6,668 nucleotides of DNA, from the NCBI GenBank assembly GCA_031285115.1, contig JAITWU010000158.1:1-6668 (forward strand). The letters are read 5' to 3'. Shown here piece by piece: positions 1 through 5,982 of the stretch. How positions within the stretch are numbered: position 1 is the stretch's first letter; each line of letters begins with the position of its first letter. The stretch is from Azonexus sp. (GTDB taxonomy: Bacteria; Pseudomonadota; Gammaproteobacteria; Burkholderiales; Rhodocyclaceae). The translations under genes were made by a program, and so were the position numbers. The notes beneath the pieces are model-generated. The model made no database searches and was not told the origin of the DNA. It worked only from the letters and a program-made list of their open reading frames with translations.

Positions 1-42
1 CAAATAAACAGCCCCCGGACGCCAACGGCGAGCGGGGGCTGT
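1..42 (-). terminator. Intrinsic terminator at the end of the ccoG-ccoH-DUF3149 unit
   Basis: The arms at 33-42 and 8-17 form a perfect 10-bp GC-rich stem when read on the minus strand (ACAGCCCCCG and CGGGGGCTGT). The loop contains a further 4-bp CGCC/GGCG pairing. The minus-strand sequence after the stem is T-rich (TTTATTTG), although not an unbroken T run. It begins about 30 bases after the stop codon of the small membrane-protein gene, so it is well placed to end the minus-strand transcript. Confidence 0.8.
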
Positions 43-72
43 GTCACGCCTTGCGGCATGGCGGCAAGCCAA

Positions 73-213
73 CTATTTTCCGGGATTACGCGCCGCCTCG
101 TCCATCTTGCCCATATAAACCTTGACCATCACGGCGCCAATCACCACCACGCCAACGATAACGGCCAAACTCATCAAGCCGATGTCACTGCTGAACAACA
201 ATTCCCATGCCAT
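73..213 (-). CDS. Small single-helix membrane protein, DUF3149-like
   Basis: This 46-residue protein begins MAWELLFSSDIGLMSL and ends MDEAARNPGK. Residues about 13-32 form one hydrophobic helix. The short acidic N-terminal stretch and lysine/arginine-containing tail predict a cytoplasmic C-terminus. The N-terminal pattern (W, LF, D-I/V-G-L-M-S-L) resembles the uncharacterised DUF3149 family as I recall it; no function is known to me. The start is well supported: a strong Shine-Dalgarno AGGGAGG sits just upstream of ATG at 213. It lies 24 bases after ccoH and before the operon terminator, so it is probably cotranscribed with ccoG and ccoH. By position it could be a small oxidase subunit or assembly factor. 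The tail DEAARNP recalls the DEAA-x-LP tail typical of CcoQ, which is otherwise missing here, but this is only suggestive. Confidence 0.8.
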   Translation of the reverse strand: MAWELLFSSDIGLMSLAVIVGVVVIGAVMVKVYMGKMDEAARNPGK

Positions 214-237
214 ATACCACCTCCCTATACAAAAAAA

Positions 238-762
238 CTACTTTTTCGCCTTCGCTTGCAAGCCCAGCGAGCCTTCCGAATCAGCCTGCCACACCCCCTG
301 AAGCCGCCACTGTCCCGCCGGATCTTCAATTGAGACAAGCCACCTGCCGGTGAGGTCGGCATTCAATTTACCGTCATAGAACCCCGCCCCTCCGGAAACC
401 ATTTCCACCACCTCGTCCTGAGCCGCTCGCGTCGGATGCGTCAGGCGTATCACGAGAGCTGACGGCAAAGGCGCTTCACCGCTGGTAGACAAAATCAGGC
501 GCACATTGCGGCCAGAGCGCATTACATCGGCATGCAGACCAAGCGCGCCAGCCTGATGTTCGCGCTGCAATTCCTGATTGATCGCCAGCCCTTCCTTGTA
601 ATAGTCGCCCGAAACCAGATCATCGCTGGTGACAACGGCCAGCCACATTGTCACCAGCGCCGCGACAACGACTATCGCCGGGCCGGCAATGAGAAACCAG
701 GGCCAGCGGTGCTTGTACCAGGGGGCCGCATCGTGTTGCAATGACATCGTATTCATCTTCAT
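238..762 (-). CDS. ccoH: FixH/CcoH family cbb3 oxidase assembly protein
   Basis: CcoH (FixH) is a membrane-anchored protein needed for assembly or stability of cbb3 oxidase, acting next to CcoN. The 174-residue product has one N-terminal transmembrane helix (about residues 21-44), then the family hallmark DDLVSGDYYKEGLAIN at 47-62, then a soluble, probably periplasmic beta-rich domain of usual length. The ATG at 762 directly follows the ccoG stop (TGAATG), which suggests translational coupling, but no Shine-Dalgarno precedes it. An in-frame ATG at 747 (residue 6) has GAAGA about 8 bases upstream and would give a 169-residue protein starting MSLQHDAAPW. That start is at least as plausible. The family assignment is firm; the exact biochemical role of the family is less well defined. 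Confidence 0.93.
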   Translation of the reverse strand: MKMNTMSLQHDAAPWYKHRWPWFLIAGPAIVVVAALVTMWLAVVTSDDLVSGDYYKEGLAINQELQREHQAGALGLHADVMRSGRNVRLILSTSGEAPLPSALVIRLTHPTRAAQDEVVEMVSGGAGFYDGKLNADLTGRWLVSIEDPAGQWRLQGVWQADSEGSLGLQAKAKK

Positions 763-2175
763 TCAGGGAAGCAGGAAAGAGGCTTTTTCACGCACGGCGA
801 CCTTGTCATCTCCATCGGCCTTGATATCGAAATGAATGGTATTGGCGCCGCGCCGCCCGGATTCCGGCGGTACTCGAACAACAACGGTGACCTCGCGGTT
901 TTCCGCACTACCAACTTCAACAGTGTGATCGCCGGTCAGTTCGATGCCATCCAGCCCGTCCACCGATACGTTATAGCGCTTCGGCGTTTCGGTGGTATTC
1001 ATGACTTTGAGGTTGTAAATGTTCTCGATCCGCCCGTCGTCAGCCTCGCGAGCGAGCGTGGAGCGGTCGCGGATAACATCCACCTTGAGCGGCACACGAG
1101 TCGCCAGCGACCAGATTGAAGCTACCGTAATCGCCAGCAGAATGACGGAATAGACGACGATGCGCGGGCGCAGAATATGGCGAACGACTTCCGTCCGGGA
1201 CAAATGCTTGTCCAGCGCATTCTCGGTGGTGTAACGAATCAGACCCTTGGGCTGGCCGATCTTGGTCATCACCGGGTCGCATACATCAATGCAGGCGCCA
1301 CAACCGATGCACTCGTACTGGATTCCCTTGCGGATGTCGATGCCAGTCGGGCAAACGGCAACGCATAGCCCGCAATCAACGCAATCGCCCAAACCCGACG
1401 CCTTGGCATCCGCCCCTTTGCGGTGAGCGCCGCGCGGTTCGCCACGCTCGGCATCGTAGGTAATGACCAGTGTATCGGGATCAAACATCACGCCCTGAAA
1501 ACGGGCATAGGGGCACATGTACTTGCAGACCTGCTCACGCAAAAAACCCGCCTGCATGTAGAGGAAACCCGCGTAAAAGAGCATCCAGAACCACTCCCAG
1601 CCCGAGAAGCCAAAGGGCAACTCGGCCAGCAGTTCTTGAATCGGCGTGAAATAGGCAACAAAAGTGAAACCGGTCCACAACGAAAACAGCACCCAGATCA
1701 GATGTTTGCTTGCCTTGAGCCGGAATTTGCGCGCATTCATCGGCCCCTTGTCGAGCTTCATCCGCGCCAGGCGGTCGCCTTCAATGCGGTTTTCAATCCA
1801 CATCAAAATCTCGCTATAAACTGTCTGCGGACAGGCATAGCCGCAGAACAGCCGACCGGCAATAGCGGTAAACAGGAACAGGGCGTAGGCCGAAATAATC
1901 AGCAGCAGGGCCAGATAAAAAACATCCTGCGGCCACAGGATCAGGTCAAAGAAATAGAATTTGCGTTCGACCAGATGCAGCAGAACCGCCTGACGCCCGT
2001 TCCAATTCACCCACGGCAAAGCCAGGAAAATGACCTGCGTGAACAAGACAAACGCCCAGCGCCAATTATTCCACCAGCCCTTGACATCACGGATGTAGAC
2101 TTTCTGGTGCTTCTCGTAAAAAGAAATCTTGGACTCGGCGACAGCGCCCGCTGCGTCTTTTTCTTTGCTTTCCAT
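763..2175 (-). CDS. ccoG: CcoG/FixG/RdxA membrane iron-sulfur protein, cupric reductase for cbb3 biogenesis
   Basis: CcoG is a polytopic iron-sulfur protein reported to reduce Cu2+ to Cu+ during maturation of the CuB centre of cbb3 oxidase. The 470-residue protein is full length for the family. Hydrophobic segments fall near residues 38-58, 84-107, 158-178, 192-212 and 338-358. Between them are the paired motifs CGYACP (C111, C115) and CKYMCPYARFQG (C217, C221). A dicluster ferredoxin domain follows: C265, C268, C271, C275 and C289, C292, C295, C299, each set ending in a CP or CDP motif. Residues about 370-470 form the Ig-like C-terminal domain of FixG proteins. ATG at 2175 is preceded by AAGGA four bases away. 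The gene is separated from ccoP by 122 bases containing a terminator, so it may be expressed below the level of ccoNOP or from its own weak promoter. All expected cysteines are present. Confidence 0.97.
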   Translation of the reverse strand: MESKEKDAAGAVAESKISFYEKHQKVYIRDVKGWWNNWRWAFVLFTQVIFLALPWVNWNGRQAVLLHLVERKFYFFDLILWPQDVFYLALLLIISAYALFLFTAIAGRLFCGYACPQTVYSEILMWIENRIEGDRLARMKLDKGPMNARKFRLKASKHLIWVLFSLWTGFTFVAYFTPIQELLAELPFGFSGWEWFWMLFYAGFLYMQAGFLREQVCKYMCPYARFQGVMFDPDTLVITYDAERGEPRGAHRKGADAKASGLGDCVDCGLCVAVCPTGIDIRKGIQYECIGCGACIDVCDPVMTKIGQPKGLIRYTTENALDKHLSRTEVVRHILRPRIVVYSVILLAITVASIWSLATRVPLKVDVIRDRSTLAREADDGRIENIYNLKVMNTTETPKRYNVSVDGLDGIELTGDHTVEVGSAENREVTVVVRVPPESGRRGANTIHFDIKADGDDKVAVREKASFLLP

Positions 2176-2257
2176 GATGTCCTTATCAGTATCAAAATGA
2201 CGCTTTGACCACTTGCAAAAAACGGGTGGCCCAACGTAATTTTGATAGGGATCGGCG
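2176..2257 (-). promoter_or_regulatory. ccoG leader with possible weak FNR-like site
   Basis: The gap between the ccoP terminator and ccoG should contain a ccoG promoter if readthrough is not enough. The best candidate is CCGAT-CCCT-ATCAA on the minus strand at 2242-2255, matching 8 of 10 positions of TTGAT-N4-ATCAA. A second ATCAA half-site on the plus strand at 2191-2195 lies almost on the ribosome binding site. No good -10 hexamer sits at the class II distance (TTTGCA at 2214-2219 is poor). The assignment is tentative. Confidence 0.2.
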
Positions 2258-2287
2258 AAAAAACGGGGGGCAGCTTTGCGCTGCCCC
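2258..2287 (-). terminator. Intrinsic terminator after ccoP
   Basis: Read on the minus strand, GGGGCAGC (2287-2280) pairs perfectly with GCTGCCCC (2274-2267) around the five-base loop GCAAA. After CCG comes an unbroken run of six T (2263-2258). The stem starts 10 bases after the ccoP stop codon. This is a textbook terminator and separates the structural genes ccoNOP from the maturation genes ccoG and ccoH, either completely or as a partial attenuator. Confidence 0.85.
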
Positions 2288-2297
2288 GCCGCATACT

Positions 2298-3203
2298 TTA
2301 TTTGCTGCCGCCTTGACTCAAGCTGTATACATAGGCCGTCAGCAGATGGATCTTGCCGTCGCCGAGGAACTCATGCCACGCTGGCATCTTGTTCTGCCGT
2401 CCCTTGGTGATGGTTTCGACAACAGTCGCTTCGGAACTGCCGTAGAGCCAGATCTTGTCGGTCAGGTTCGGCGCGCCCACATCCTGATTGCCAGTCGCTT
2501 CAGGCGTGTGACAAGCGATACAGTCGCCGTTCAGGAAAGCCTCCTTGCCACGCTCCACCCGCGCGACATCGACATTGGACTGAGCCGACAGGGAACGAAC
2601 ATAGTTGGCCAGATCCTTGATCGTCTCAGCACCAAGCGCCTCATGTGAAGGCATAGCGCCTTGACGCCCCCCGGCAATAGTTTCCTTGATCTTTTCCGGA
2701 GTGCCGCCATACAGCCAGTCACCGTCGGTCAGATTGGGGAAGCCCTTGGCCCCACGCCCATCAGCGCCGTGGCACTGCATACAGTAGGTGAGGAACAGGC
2801 GCTTGCCCATTTCCATCGCCAATTTGTCATTGGCCACTGCCGGAATATCCATCGCCAGATACTTGTCGAACAATGGCTTGACCGTGGCGTCCATTTTCTG
2901 GACTTCCTGCTCGTATTGACCGACAGCAGACCACTTCAACATACCGGGGAATTTACCCAATCCGGGGAACAAGACCAGATACCCCAGCGAGAAGACCACC
3001 GTGATGACAAACAGCCAGCTCCACCACTTGGGCATCGGGTTGTTGTATTCCTCAAGGGTTTCATCCCAGACATGACCCATGGTCTTGCCCGGCGTGAAGG
3101 TCGCCTTGCCCTGTACGATCAGGAGAACCGCGCAGGCCAGAATACTGGCCAGGACGATCACAATGACGTACATGTTCCAAAAATCATTAACGAAATCGCT
3201 CAT
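2298..3203 (-). CDS. ccoP: Cytochrome cbb3 oxidase subunit III, diheme cytochrome c CcoP
   Basis: CcoP receives electrons from soluble or membrane cytochromes and passes them to CcoO and the CcoN active site. The 301-residue protein has two N-terminal hydrophobic segments (about 10-31 and 59-80) followed by two periplasmic cytochrome c domains. Heme-binding CXXCH motifs are CMQCH (C141, C144, H145) and CIACH (C228, C231, H232). The likely axial methionines are M184 (GAMPS) and M273 (KMPAW). The paired PNLTDG/DWLYGG and PNLTDK/IWLYGS motifs are typical of CcoP. ATG at 3203 is preceded by AAGGA at good spacing. The gene lies 188 bases after ccoO, a gap larger than expected because ccoQ appears to be lost, and it is followed within 10 bases by a terminator. 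Confidence 0.98.
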   Translation of the reverse strand: MSDFVNDFWNMYVIVIVLASILACAVLLIVQGKATFTPGKTMGHVWDETLEEYNNPMPKWWSWLFVITVVFSLGYLVLFPGLGKFPGMLKWSAVGQYEQEVQKMDATVKPLFDKYLAMDIPAVANDKLAMEMGKRLFLTYCMQCHGADGRGAKGFPNLTDGDWLYGGTPEKIKETIAGGRQGAMPSHEALGAETIKDLANYVRSLSAQSNVDVARVERGKEAFLNGDCIACHTPEATGNQDVGAPNLTDKIWLYGSSEATVVETITKGRQNKMPAWHEFLGDGKIHLLTAYVYSLSQGGSK

Positions 3204-3217
3204 TTGCTTTCCTTTTA

Positions 3218-3385
3218 TCAGCGCAGCCGCGATGTGTGAATCATCGCATCCTGGCCACCAGGGTCTGTGTGCGACAGAACGGCTGTTTTCTTCACGCCCC
3301 TCTTGTCATTTCTGTCGTAACCCCTGCCCATTGCCGGGATATTCCCGGCAATGGCTGACAGAAAACGCAGACCGCTGATGTCCAT
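3218..3385 (-). pseudogene. Possible ccoQ remnant between ccoO and ccoP
   Basis: ccoQ normally lies between ccoO and ccoP and encodes a small single-helix subunit that stabilises the oxidase. Here a 55-codon ORF starts six bases after the ccoO stop and begins MDISGLRFLSAIAG, recalling the MDI-x-x-LR start usual in CcoQ. After residue 14 the resemblance ends: there is no transmembrane helix and no acidic DEAA-x-LP tail. The remainder is polar, contains AGG and AGA codons, and runs through a perfect 12-bp inverted repeat. Neither other minus-strand frame restores a CcoQ sequence. No clear Shine-Dalgarno precedes it. I read it as a decayed ccoQ or a chance ORF; a functional but divergent peptide is possible and less likely. 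Confidence 0.3.
3328..3354. repeat. Perfect 12-bp inverted repeat (hairpin) between ccoO and ccoP
   Basis: CCATTGCCGGGA at 3328-3339 and TCCCGGCAATGG at 3343-3354 are perfect reverse complements around a three-base loop (TAT). In RNA this would be a very stable hairpin. Neither side has a T run, so it is not a standard terminator. It could be an mRNA processing or stabilising element setting the amounts of CcoNO and CcoP, or a relic of a mobile palindromic repeat. Only one copy is present in this window. Confidence 0.75.
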
Positions 3386-3391
3386 TGCCTG

Positions 3392-4027
3392 TTACTTCAT
3401 CGTGCCCAAAGCCGTACCCAAGCCCTGCAAGTAGGCAATCAGGACTTCCATCTCGGTCATGTCACCGATAGCGGCTCTGGCTCCCTTGATGTCGGCATCA
3501 GAGTAGGTCGGGATTTTGCGGGCATTGGCAAAACCACGCAGCACCTTCATCTTTTCCTCGATGTCGATAGCCACCGTATCCTTGGCTTTGGTATTGGCCA
3601 GGAAGGCGAAGGCAGGCATATTCGACTCCGGCACCACATCACGCGGATTCATCAGGTGAGCGAGCTGCCATTCATCGGAATAGCGACCACCGACACGCGC
3701 CAAGTCAGGACCGGTACGCTTCGAGCCCCACTGGAAGGGGTGGTCATACACCGACTCGCCAGCAACGGAATAGTGCCCGTAACGCTCGGTCTCGGCGCGG
3801 AATGGACGAATCATCTGCGAGTGGCAGTTGTAACAGCCTTCGCGGATATAGACATCACGGCCAGCCAGACGCACTGCCGAATAAGGCTCCACGCCCTTGA
3901 TTGGCTCCGTCGTCGATTTTTGGAAAAAGAGCGGAACGATTTCCAGCAATCCGCCCCACAGGATTACGAATAACGTGAGGATAAACAGCAACCCTACGTT
4001 CTTCTCGATTTGCTCATGCTTGATCAT
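3392..4027 (-). CDS. ccoO: Cytochrome cbb3 oxidase subunit II, monoheme cytochrome c CcoO
   Basis: CcoO is the membrane-anchored monoheme cytochrome c that relays electrons from CcoP to the hemes of CcoN. The 211-residue protein has one N-terminal transmembrane helix (about residues 9-35) and a periplasmic cytochrome c domain. The heme motif is CYNCH (C65, C68, H69) in the characteristic context [14 protein letters not shown]. The motifs [25 protein letters not shown] and [14 protein letters not shown] are highly conserved in CcoO, with M137 the likely axial ligand. Its length is close to the family norm of roughly 200 residues. ATG at 4027 has GGGAGA about eight bases upstream. The gene begins 17 bases after the ccoN stop, in keeping with tight cotranscription. 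Confidence 0.98.
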   Translation of the reverse strand: MIKHEQIEKNVGLLFILTLFVILWGGLLEIVPLFFQKSTTEPIKGVEPYSAVRLAGRDVYIREGCYNCHSQMIRPFRAETERYGHYSVAGESVYDHPFQWGSKRTGPDLARVGGRYSDEWQLAHLMNPRDVVPESNMPAFAFLANTKAKDTVAIDIEEKMKVLRGFANARKIPTYSDADIKGARAAIGDMTEMEVLIAYLQGLGTALGTMK

Positions 4028-4044
4028 TATTTTGTTCTCCCAAA

Positions 4045-5469
4045 TCAGGCGTGATGAGCAGCCGGAGCGATCACCGGTGCATCCTTGGCGCTACCGCCCG
4101 CCATCGTCTTGAACATGTTATAGGCCATGATGAGCATACCCGTCAGGTAGAGAACACCGCCCAGCACACGAATCATCCAGAACGGATAAGACCCCTTGAC
4201 CGACTCGACAAAGCTGTATGCCAGCGTGCCGTCAGCATTGACCGCGCGCCACATCAGACCCTGCATGACGCCGGAAATCCACATCGAGGCGATGTACAGA
4301 ACAGCGCCAATCGTAGCGATCCAGAAGTGGGTCGTCACCAGCGAGGTGCTATACATTTCCTTCTTGCCGAACAGGCGCGGCAGCAGGTAGTAGATCGAGC
4401 CGATGGAAACCATCGCCACCCAGCCAAGCGCCCCGGAATGGACGTGACCAACAGTCCAGTCGGTATAGTGCGACAGAGCATTGACGGTCTTGATCGCCAT
4501 CATCGGGCCTTCAAAGGTAGACATGCCGTAGAAGGAGAGCGAGGTAATCAGGAACTTCAGAATCGGATCGTCGCGCAGCTTATGCCAAGCGCCCGACAGG
4601 GTCATGATGCCGTTGATCATGCCGCCCCACGAAGGCGCCAGCAGAATCAGCGAGAACAACATACCAACCGATTGCGTCCAGTCCGGCAGGGCGGTGTAGT
4701 GCAAGTGGTGCGGACCAGCCCACATGTAGGTGAAGATCAGCGCCCAGAAGTGCACCACGGACAGGCGGTAGGAATAAACCGGACGGCCAGCCTGTTTCGG
4801 CACGAAGTAGTACATCATGCCGAGGAAGCCAGCGGTCAGGAAGAAGCCAACGGCGTTGTGACCGTACCACCACTGCACCATTGCATCCTGCGCGCCCGAA
4901 TAGATCGAGTAGGACTTGTGCCAGCTAACCGGCATTTCCCCGCTATTGACGATATGCAGCAGCGCAACAGCAAGAATGAAAGCTCCGAAGAACCAGTTGG
5001 CGACATAGATATGCGACACCGTGCGCTTGGCGATCGTGCCGAAAAACACCAGCGTATAAGCAACCCAGACCAAGGTGATCAGGATGTCGATCGGCCACTC
5101 CAGTTCGGCGTACTCCTTGCCGGTGGTGAAGCCCAACGGCAGCGAGACCGCAGCAAGCAGAATAATCAGTTGCCAGCCCCAGAAGGTGAAGGGAATCAAC
5201 GGCCCGCCCCAGAGGCGGGTATGACAGGTGCGCTGAACGCACCAGTAAGATGTTGCGAACAAGGCGCAACCGCCAAACGCAAAGATAACCGCGTTGGTGT
5301 GCAGCGGACGCAGCCGGCCAAAATGCAGGAAGCCGATATCCAGCGCCGGCCAGACCAACTGCGCAGCAACGATGACACCGACCAGCATGCCAACAATGCC
5401 CCAGATGACGGTCATCACGGCGAATTGCCGTATGACCTTGTCGTTATATGTGGTTTGTGTTCCAGACAT
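4045..5469 (-). CDS. ccoN: Cytochrome cbb3 oxidase catalytic subunit I, CcoN
   Basis: CcoN is the catalytic heme-copper subunit that reduces O2 to water and pumps protons. The 474-residue protein is normal length for CcoN and is rich in membrane helices throughout. The metal ligands are visible by comparison with the known Pseudomonas stutzeri structure: H57 and H344 for low-spin heme b, H342 for heme b3 (motif [10 protein letters not shown]), and H204 (WWYGHN), H254 and H255 ([13 protein letters not shown]) for CuB. Y248 matches the catalytic tyrosine of helix VII that is cross-linked to a CuB histidine in C-family oxidases. E320 in STFEGPMM is also conserved. The ATG at 5469 has a strong AGAGG ribosome binding site about seven bases upstream. 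It is the first gene of the ccoNO(Q)P unit, downstream of an FNR-type promoter box. No required residue is missing. Confidence 0.99.
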   Translation of the reverse strand: MSGTQTTYNDKVIRQFAVMTVIWGIVGMLVGVIVAAQLVWPALDIGFLHFGRLRPLHTNAVIFAFGGCALFATSYWCVQRTCHTRLWGGPLIPFTFWGWQLIILLAAVSLPLGFTTGKEYAELEWPIDILITLVWVAYTLVFFGTIAKRTVSHIYVANWFFGAFILAVALLHIVNSGEMPVSWHKSYSIYSGAQDAMVQWWYGHNAVGFFLTAGFLGMMYYFVPKQAGRPVYSYRLSVVHFWALIFTYMWAGPHHLHYTALPDWTQSVGMLFSLILLAPSWGGMINGIMTLSGAWHKLRDDPILKFLITSLSFYGMSTFEGPMMAIKTVNALSHYTDWTVGHVHSGALGWVAMVSIGSIYYLLPRLFGKKEMYSTSLVTTHFWIATIGAVLYIASMWISGVMQGLMWRAVNADGTLAYSFVESVKGSYPFWMIRVLGGVLYLTGMLIMAYNMFKTMAGGSAKDAPVIAPAAHHA

Positions 5470-5474
5470 GAACC

Positions 5475-5536
5475 CACCTCTCGTTAATGAAAAGACTGAA
5501 TGCCCCCCTCGGACCCAAGGTGGCGCATGGGAGGTG
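5475..5536 (-). promoter_or_regulatory. ccoN 5' leader with sequences complementary to its own ribosome binding site
   Basis: The ccoN Shine-Dalgarno region on the minus strand (GAGGTGG, 5480-5474) can pair with two upstream leader segments. CCACCTT at 5523-5517 gives seven pairs including one G-U, and CACCTC at 5536-5531 gives six. Either fold would hide the ribosome binding site. This is seen in the sequence only; no regulatory role is shown, and the second segment overlaps the estimated transcription start. Confidence 0.25.
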
Positions 5537-5577
5537 ATGGTATTCTAGACTACCCGAGTTGTTTTGACCTAGATCAA
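5535..5577 (-). promoter_or_regulatory. ccoN promoter with FNR/ANR-type box
   Basis: At 5564-5577 the minus strand reads TTGAT-CTAG-GTCAA, matching 9 of 10 positions of the FNR/ANR consensus TTGAT-N4-ATCAA and all of TTGA-N6-TCAA. The best -10 hexamer by sequence is TAGAAT (5547-5542, 5 of 6 matches), which would place the start near 5535 and the box near -35.5. The weaker TACCAT (5542-5537) would place the box near -40.5, close to the usual class II position. Low-oxygen activation of ccoN by an FNR-type regulator is well established in related bacteria. The start site is not settled by sequence. Confidence 0.75.
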
Positions 5578-5678
5578 CCTACAGATTATCTAGCCGCAAT
5601 TAGTCCGAAAGTTGTAACAGCGGACGGCGGGCAAATCGGTCGCTGGCGCTGGGCAGGCCCATTGGGCAATGGACGGGC

Positions 5679-5705
5679 AAAAAAAGGGTGCGTCGCAACG
5701 CACCC
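5679..5705 (-). terminator. Intrinsic terminator downstream of ccoS
   Basis: On the minus strand GGGTGCGT (5705-5698) pairs with ACGCACCC (5693-5686) around a four-base loop, followed at once by seven T (5685-5679). The eight-bp GC-rich stem and unbroken T run make it strong. It lies 86 bases after the ccoS stop and insulates ccoN from ccoI-ccoS transcription. Confidence 0.9.
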
Positions 5706-5746
5706 CAACCCCAACAGAGAACAGTCGTGAAGAACATTCCTCACAC
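5679..5746 (-). ncRNA. Candidate FNR-controlled small RNA between ccoS and ccoN
   Basis: A possible RNA of about 68 nt would start near 5746 and end in the T run of the terminator. Its 5' part can form a seven-bp hairpin (GUGAGGA 5744-5738 with UCUUCAC 5733-5727, loop AUGU, one G-U pair). An unpaired stretch of about 20 nt follows, then the terminator hairpin. Upstream, CATGAT at 5758-5753 is a fair -10 element (4 of 6 matches). The palindrome TTGAC-AAAA-GTCAA at 5781-5794 is centred exactly 41.5 bases before the predicted start. The layout fits a Hfq-type small RNA, but it could simply be the ccoIS 3' untranslated region or a processed piece of it. Confidence 0.3.
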
Positions 5747-5779
5747 CCGATAATCATGTCAGCGGCATTCGCGGATAAC

Positions 5780-5795
5780 GTTGACAAAAGTCAAC
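5780..5795. promoter_or_regulatory. FNR/FixK-like palindrome over the ccoS stop codon
   Basis: GTTGAC-AAAA-GTCAAC is a perfect palindrome. It matches all of TTGA-N6-TCAA and 8 of 10 positions of TTGAT-N4-ATCAA. It overlaps the ccoS stop codon at 5791-5793. It is about 250 bases from the ccoN start, too far for a direct class II role there, but it is ideally placed for the candidate start at 5746. Confidence 0.4.
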
Positions 5796-5982
5796 CATTG
5801 ACCGATTTGTCATCAGTTGGAGCATTGCTTGTTGGCGGCGCTTCATCGTCATCCATCAGGATGCGAAAACCGGGGCCTTCCAGATCATCGAACTGGCCGC
5901 TGCGCACCGACCACCAGAAGGCTCCGGCGATGGCGAAAACCAGCAACACCGAGACCGGGATCAGCAAATAGATACTTTCCAT
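5791..5982 (-). CDS. ccoS: CcoS, small cbb3 oxidase maturation protein
   Basis: CcoS is a small membrane protein needed to put heme b and CuB into CcoN. The 63-residue protein begins MESIYLLIPVSVLLVF and has one transmembrane helix (about residues 4-25). The family signature FWWSVRSGQFDDLEGPGFRI follows, then an acidic tail (DDDEAPP). The size is typical. The start at 5982 is supported by GGAGG about seven bases upstream, by the start of family homology, and by the one-base overlap with the ccoI stop (TGATG). A longer reading from 6129 would add an unrelated segment that overlaps ccoI in another frame and is not real. The tail after the signature is variable in the family. Confidence 0.96.
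   Translation of the reverse strand: MESIYLLIPVSVLLVFAIAGAFWWSVRSGQFDDLEGPGFRILMDDDEAPPTSNAPTDDKSVNG

Noticed and set aside
2182..2195. Second FNR-like site (CTTAT-CAGT-ATCAA) in front of ccoG
   Set aside because: Only one half matches well, and it sits 7-20 bases before the start codon, over the ribosome binding site, so it cannot be an activator site for ccoG.
1423..2208. Plus-strand open frame of 261 codons opposite ccoG
   Set aside because: It is antisense to a conserved ccoG with all cysteine motifs, has no recognisable domain, and its composition is that of a shadow frame.
3328..3354. The ccoO-ccoP hairpin as a transcription terminator
   Set aside because: No T run follows the stem on either strand, and ccoP downstream needs to be transcribed with ccoNO.
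4051..5487. Long plus-strand open frame of 478 codons opposite ccoN
   Set aside because: It is the antisense shadow of ccoN, which has every catalytic residue. The antisense product is polar and repetitive in composition (rich in H, R, Q, D) and resembles no family I know.
5484..5528. 14-residue upstream ORF in the ccoN leader ending just before the ribosome binding site
   Set aside because: It has no Shine-Dalgarno, its start codon lies within about 7 bases of the estimated transcription start, and a frame this short is expected by chance.
5659..5672. CCATTG-GG-CAATGG small palindrome beyond the ccoS terminator, with ends like those of the 3328-3354 hairpin
   Set aside because: Only six bases per arm with a two-base loop. 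The similarity to the other hairpin is too short to call a repeat family.
5590..5787. 65-codon minus-strand open frame downstream of ccoS
   Set aside because: It needs a TTG start inside the palindrome and runs straight through the strong terminator at 5679-5705. It shows no membrane helix or known motif.
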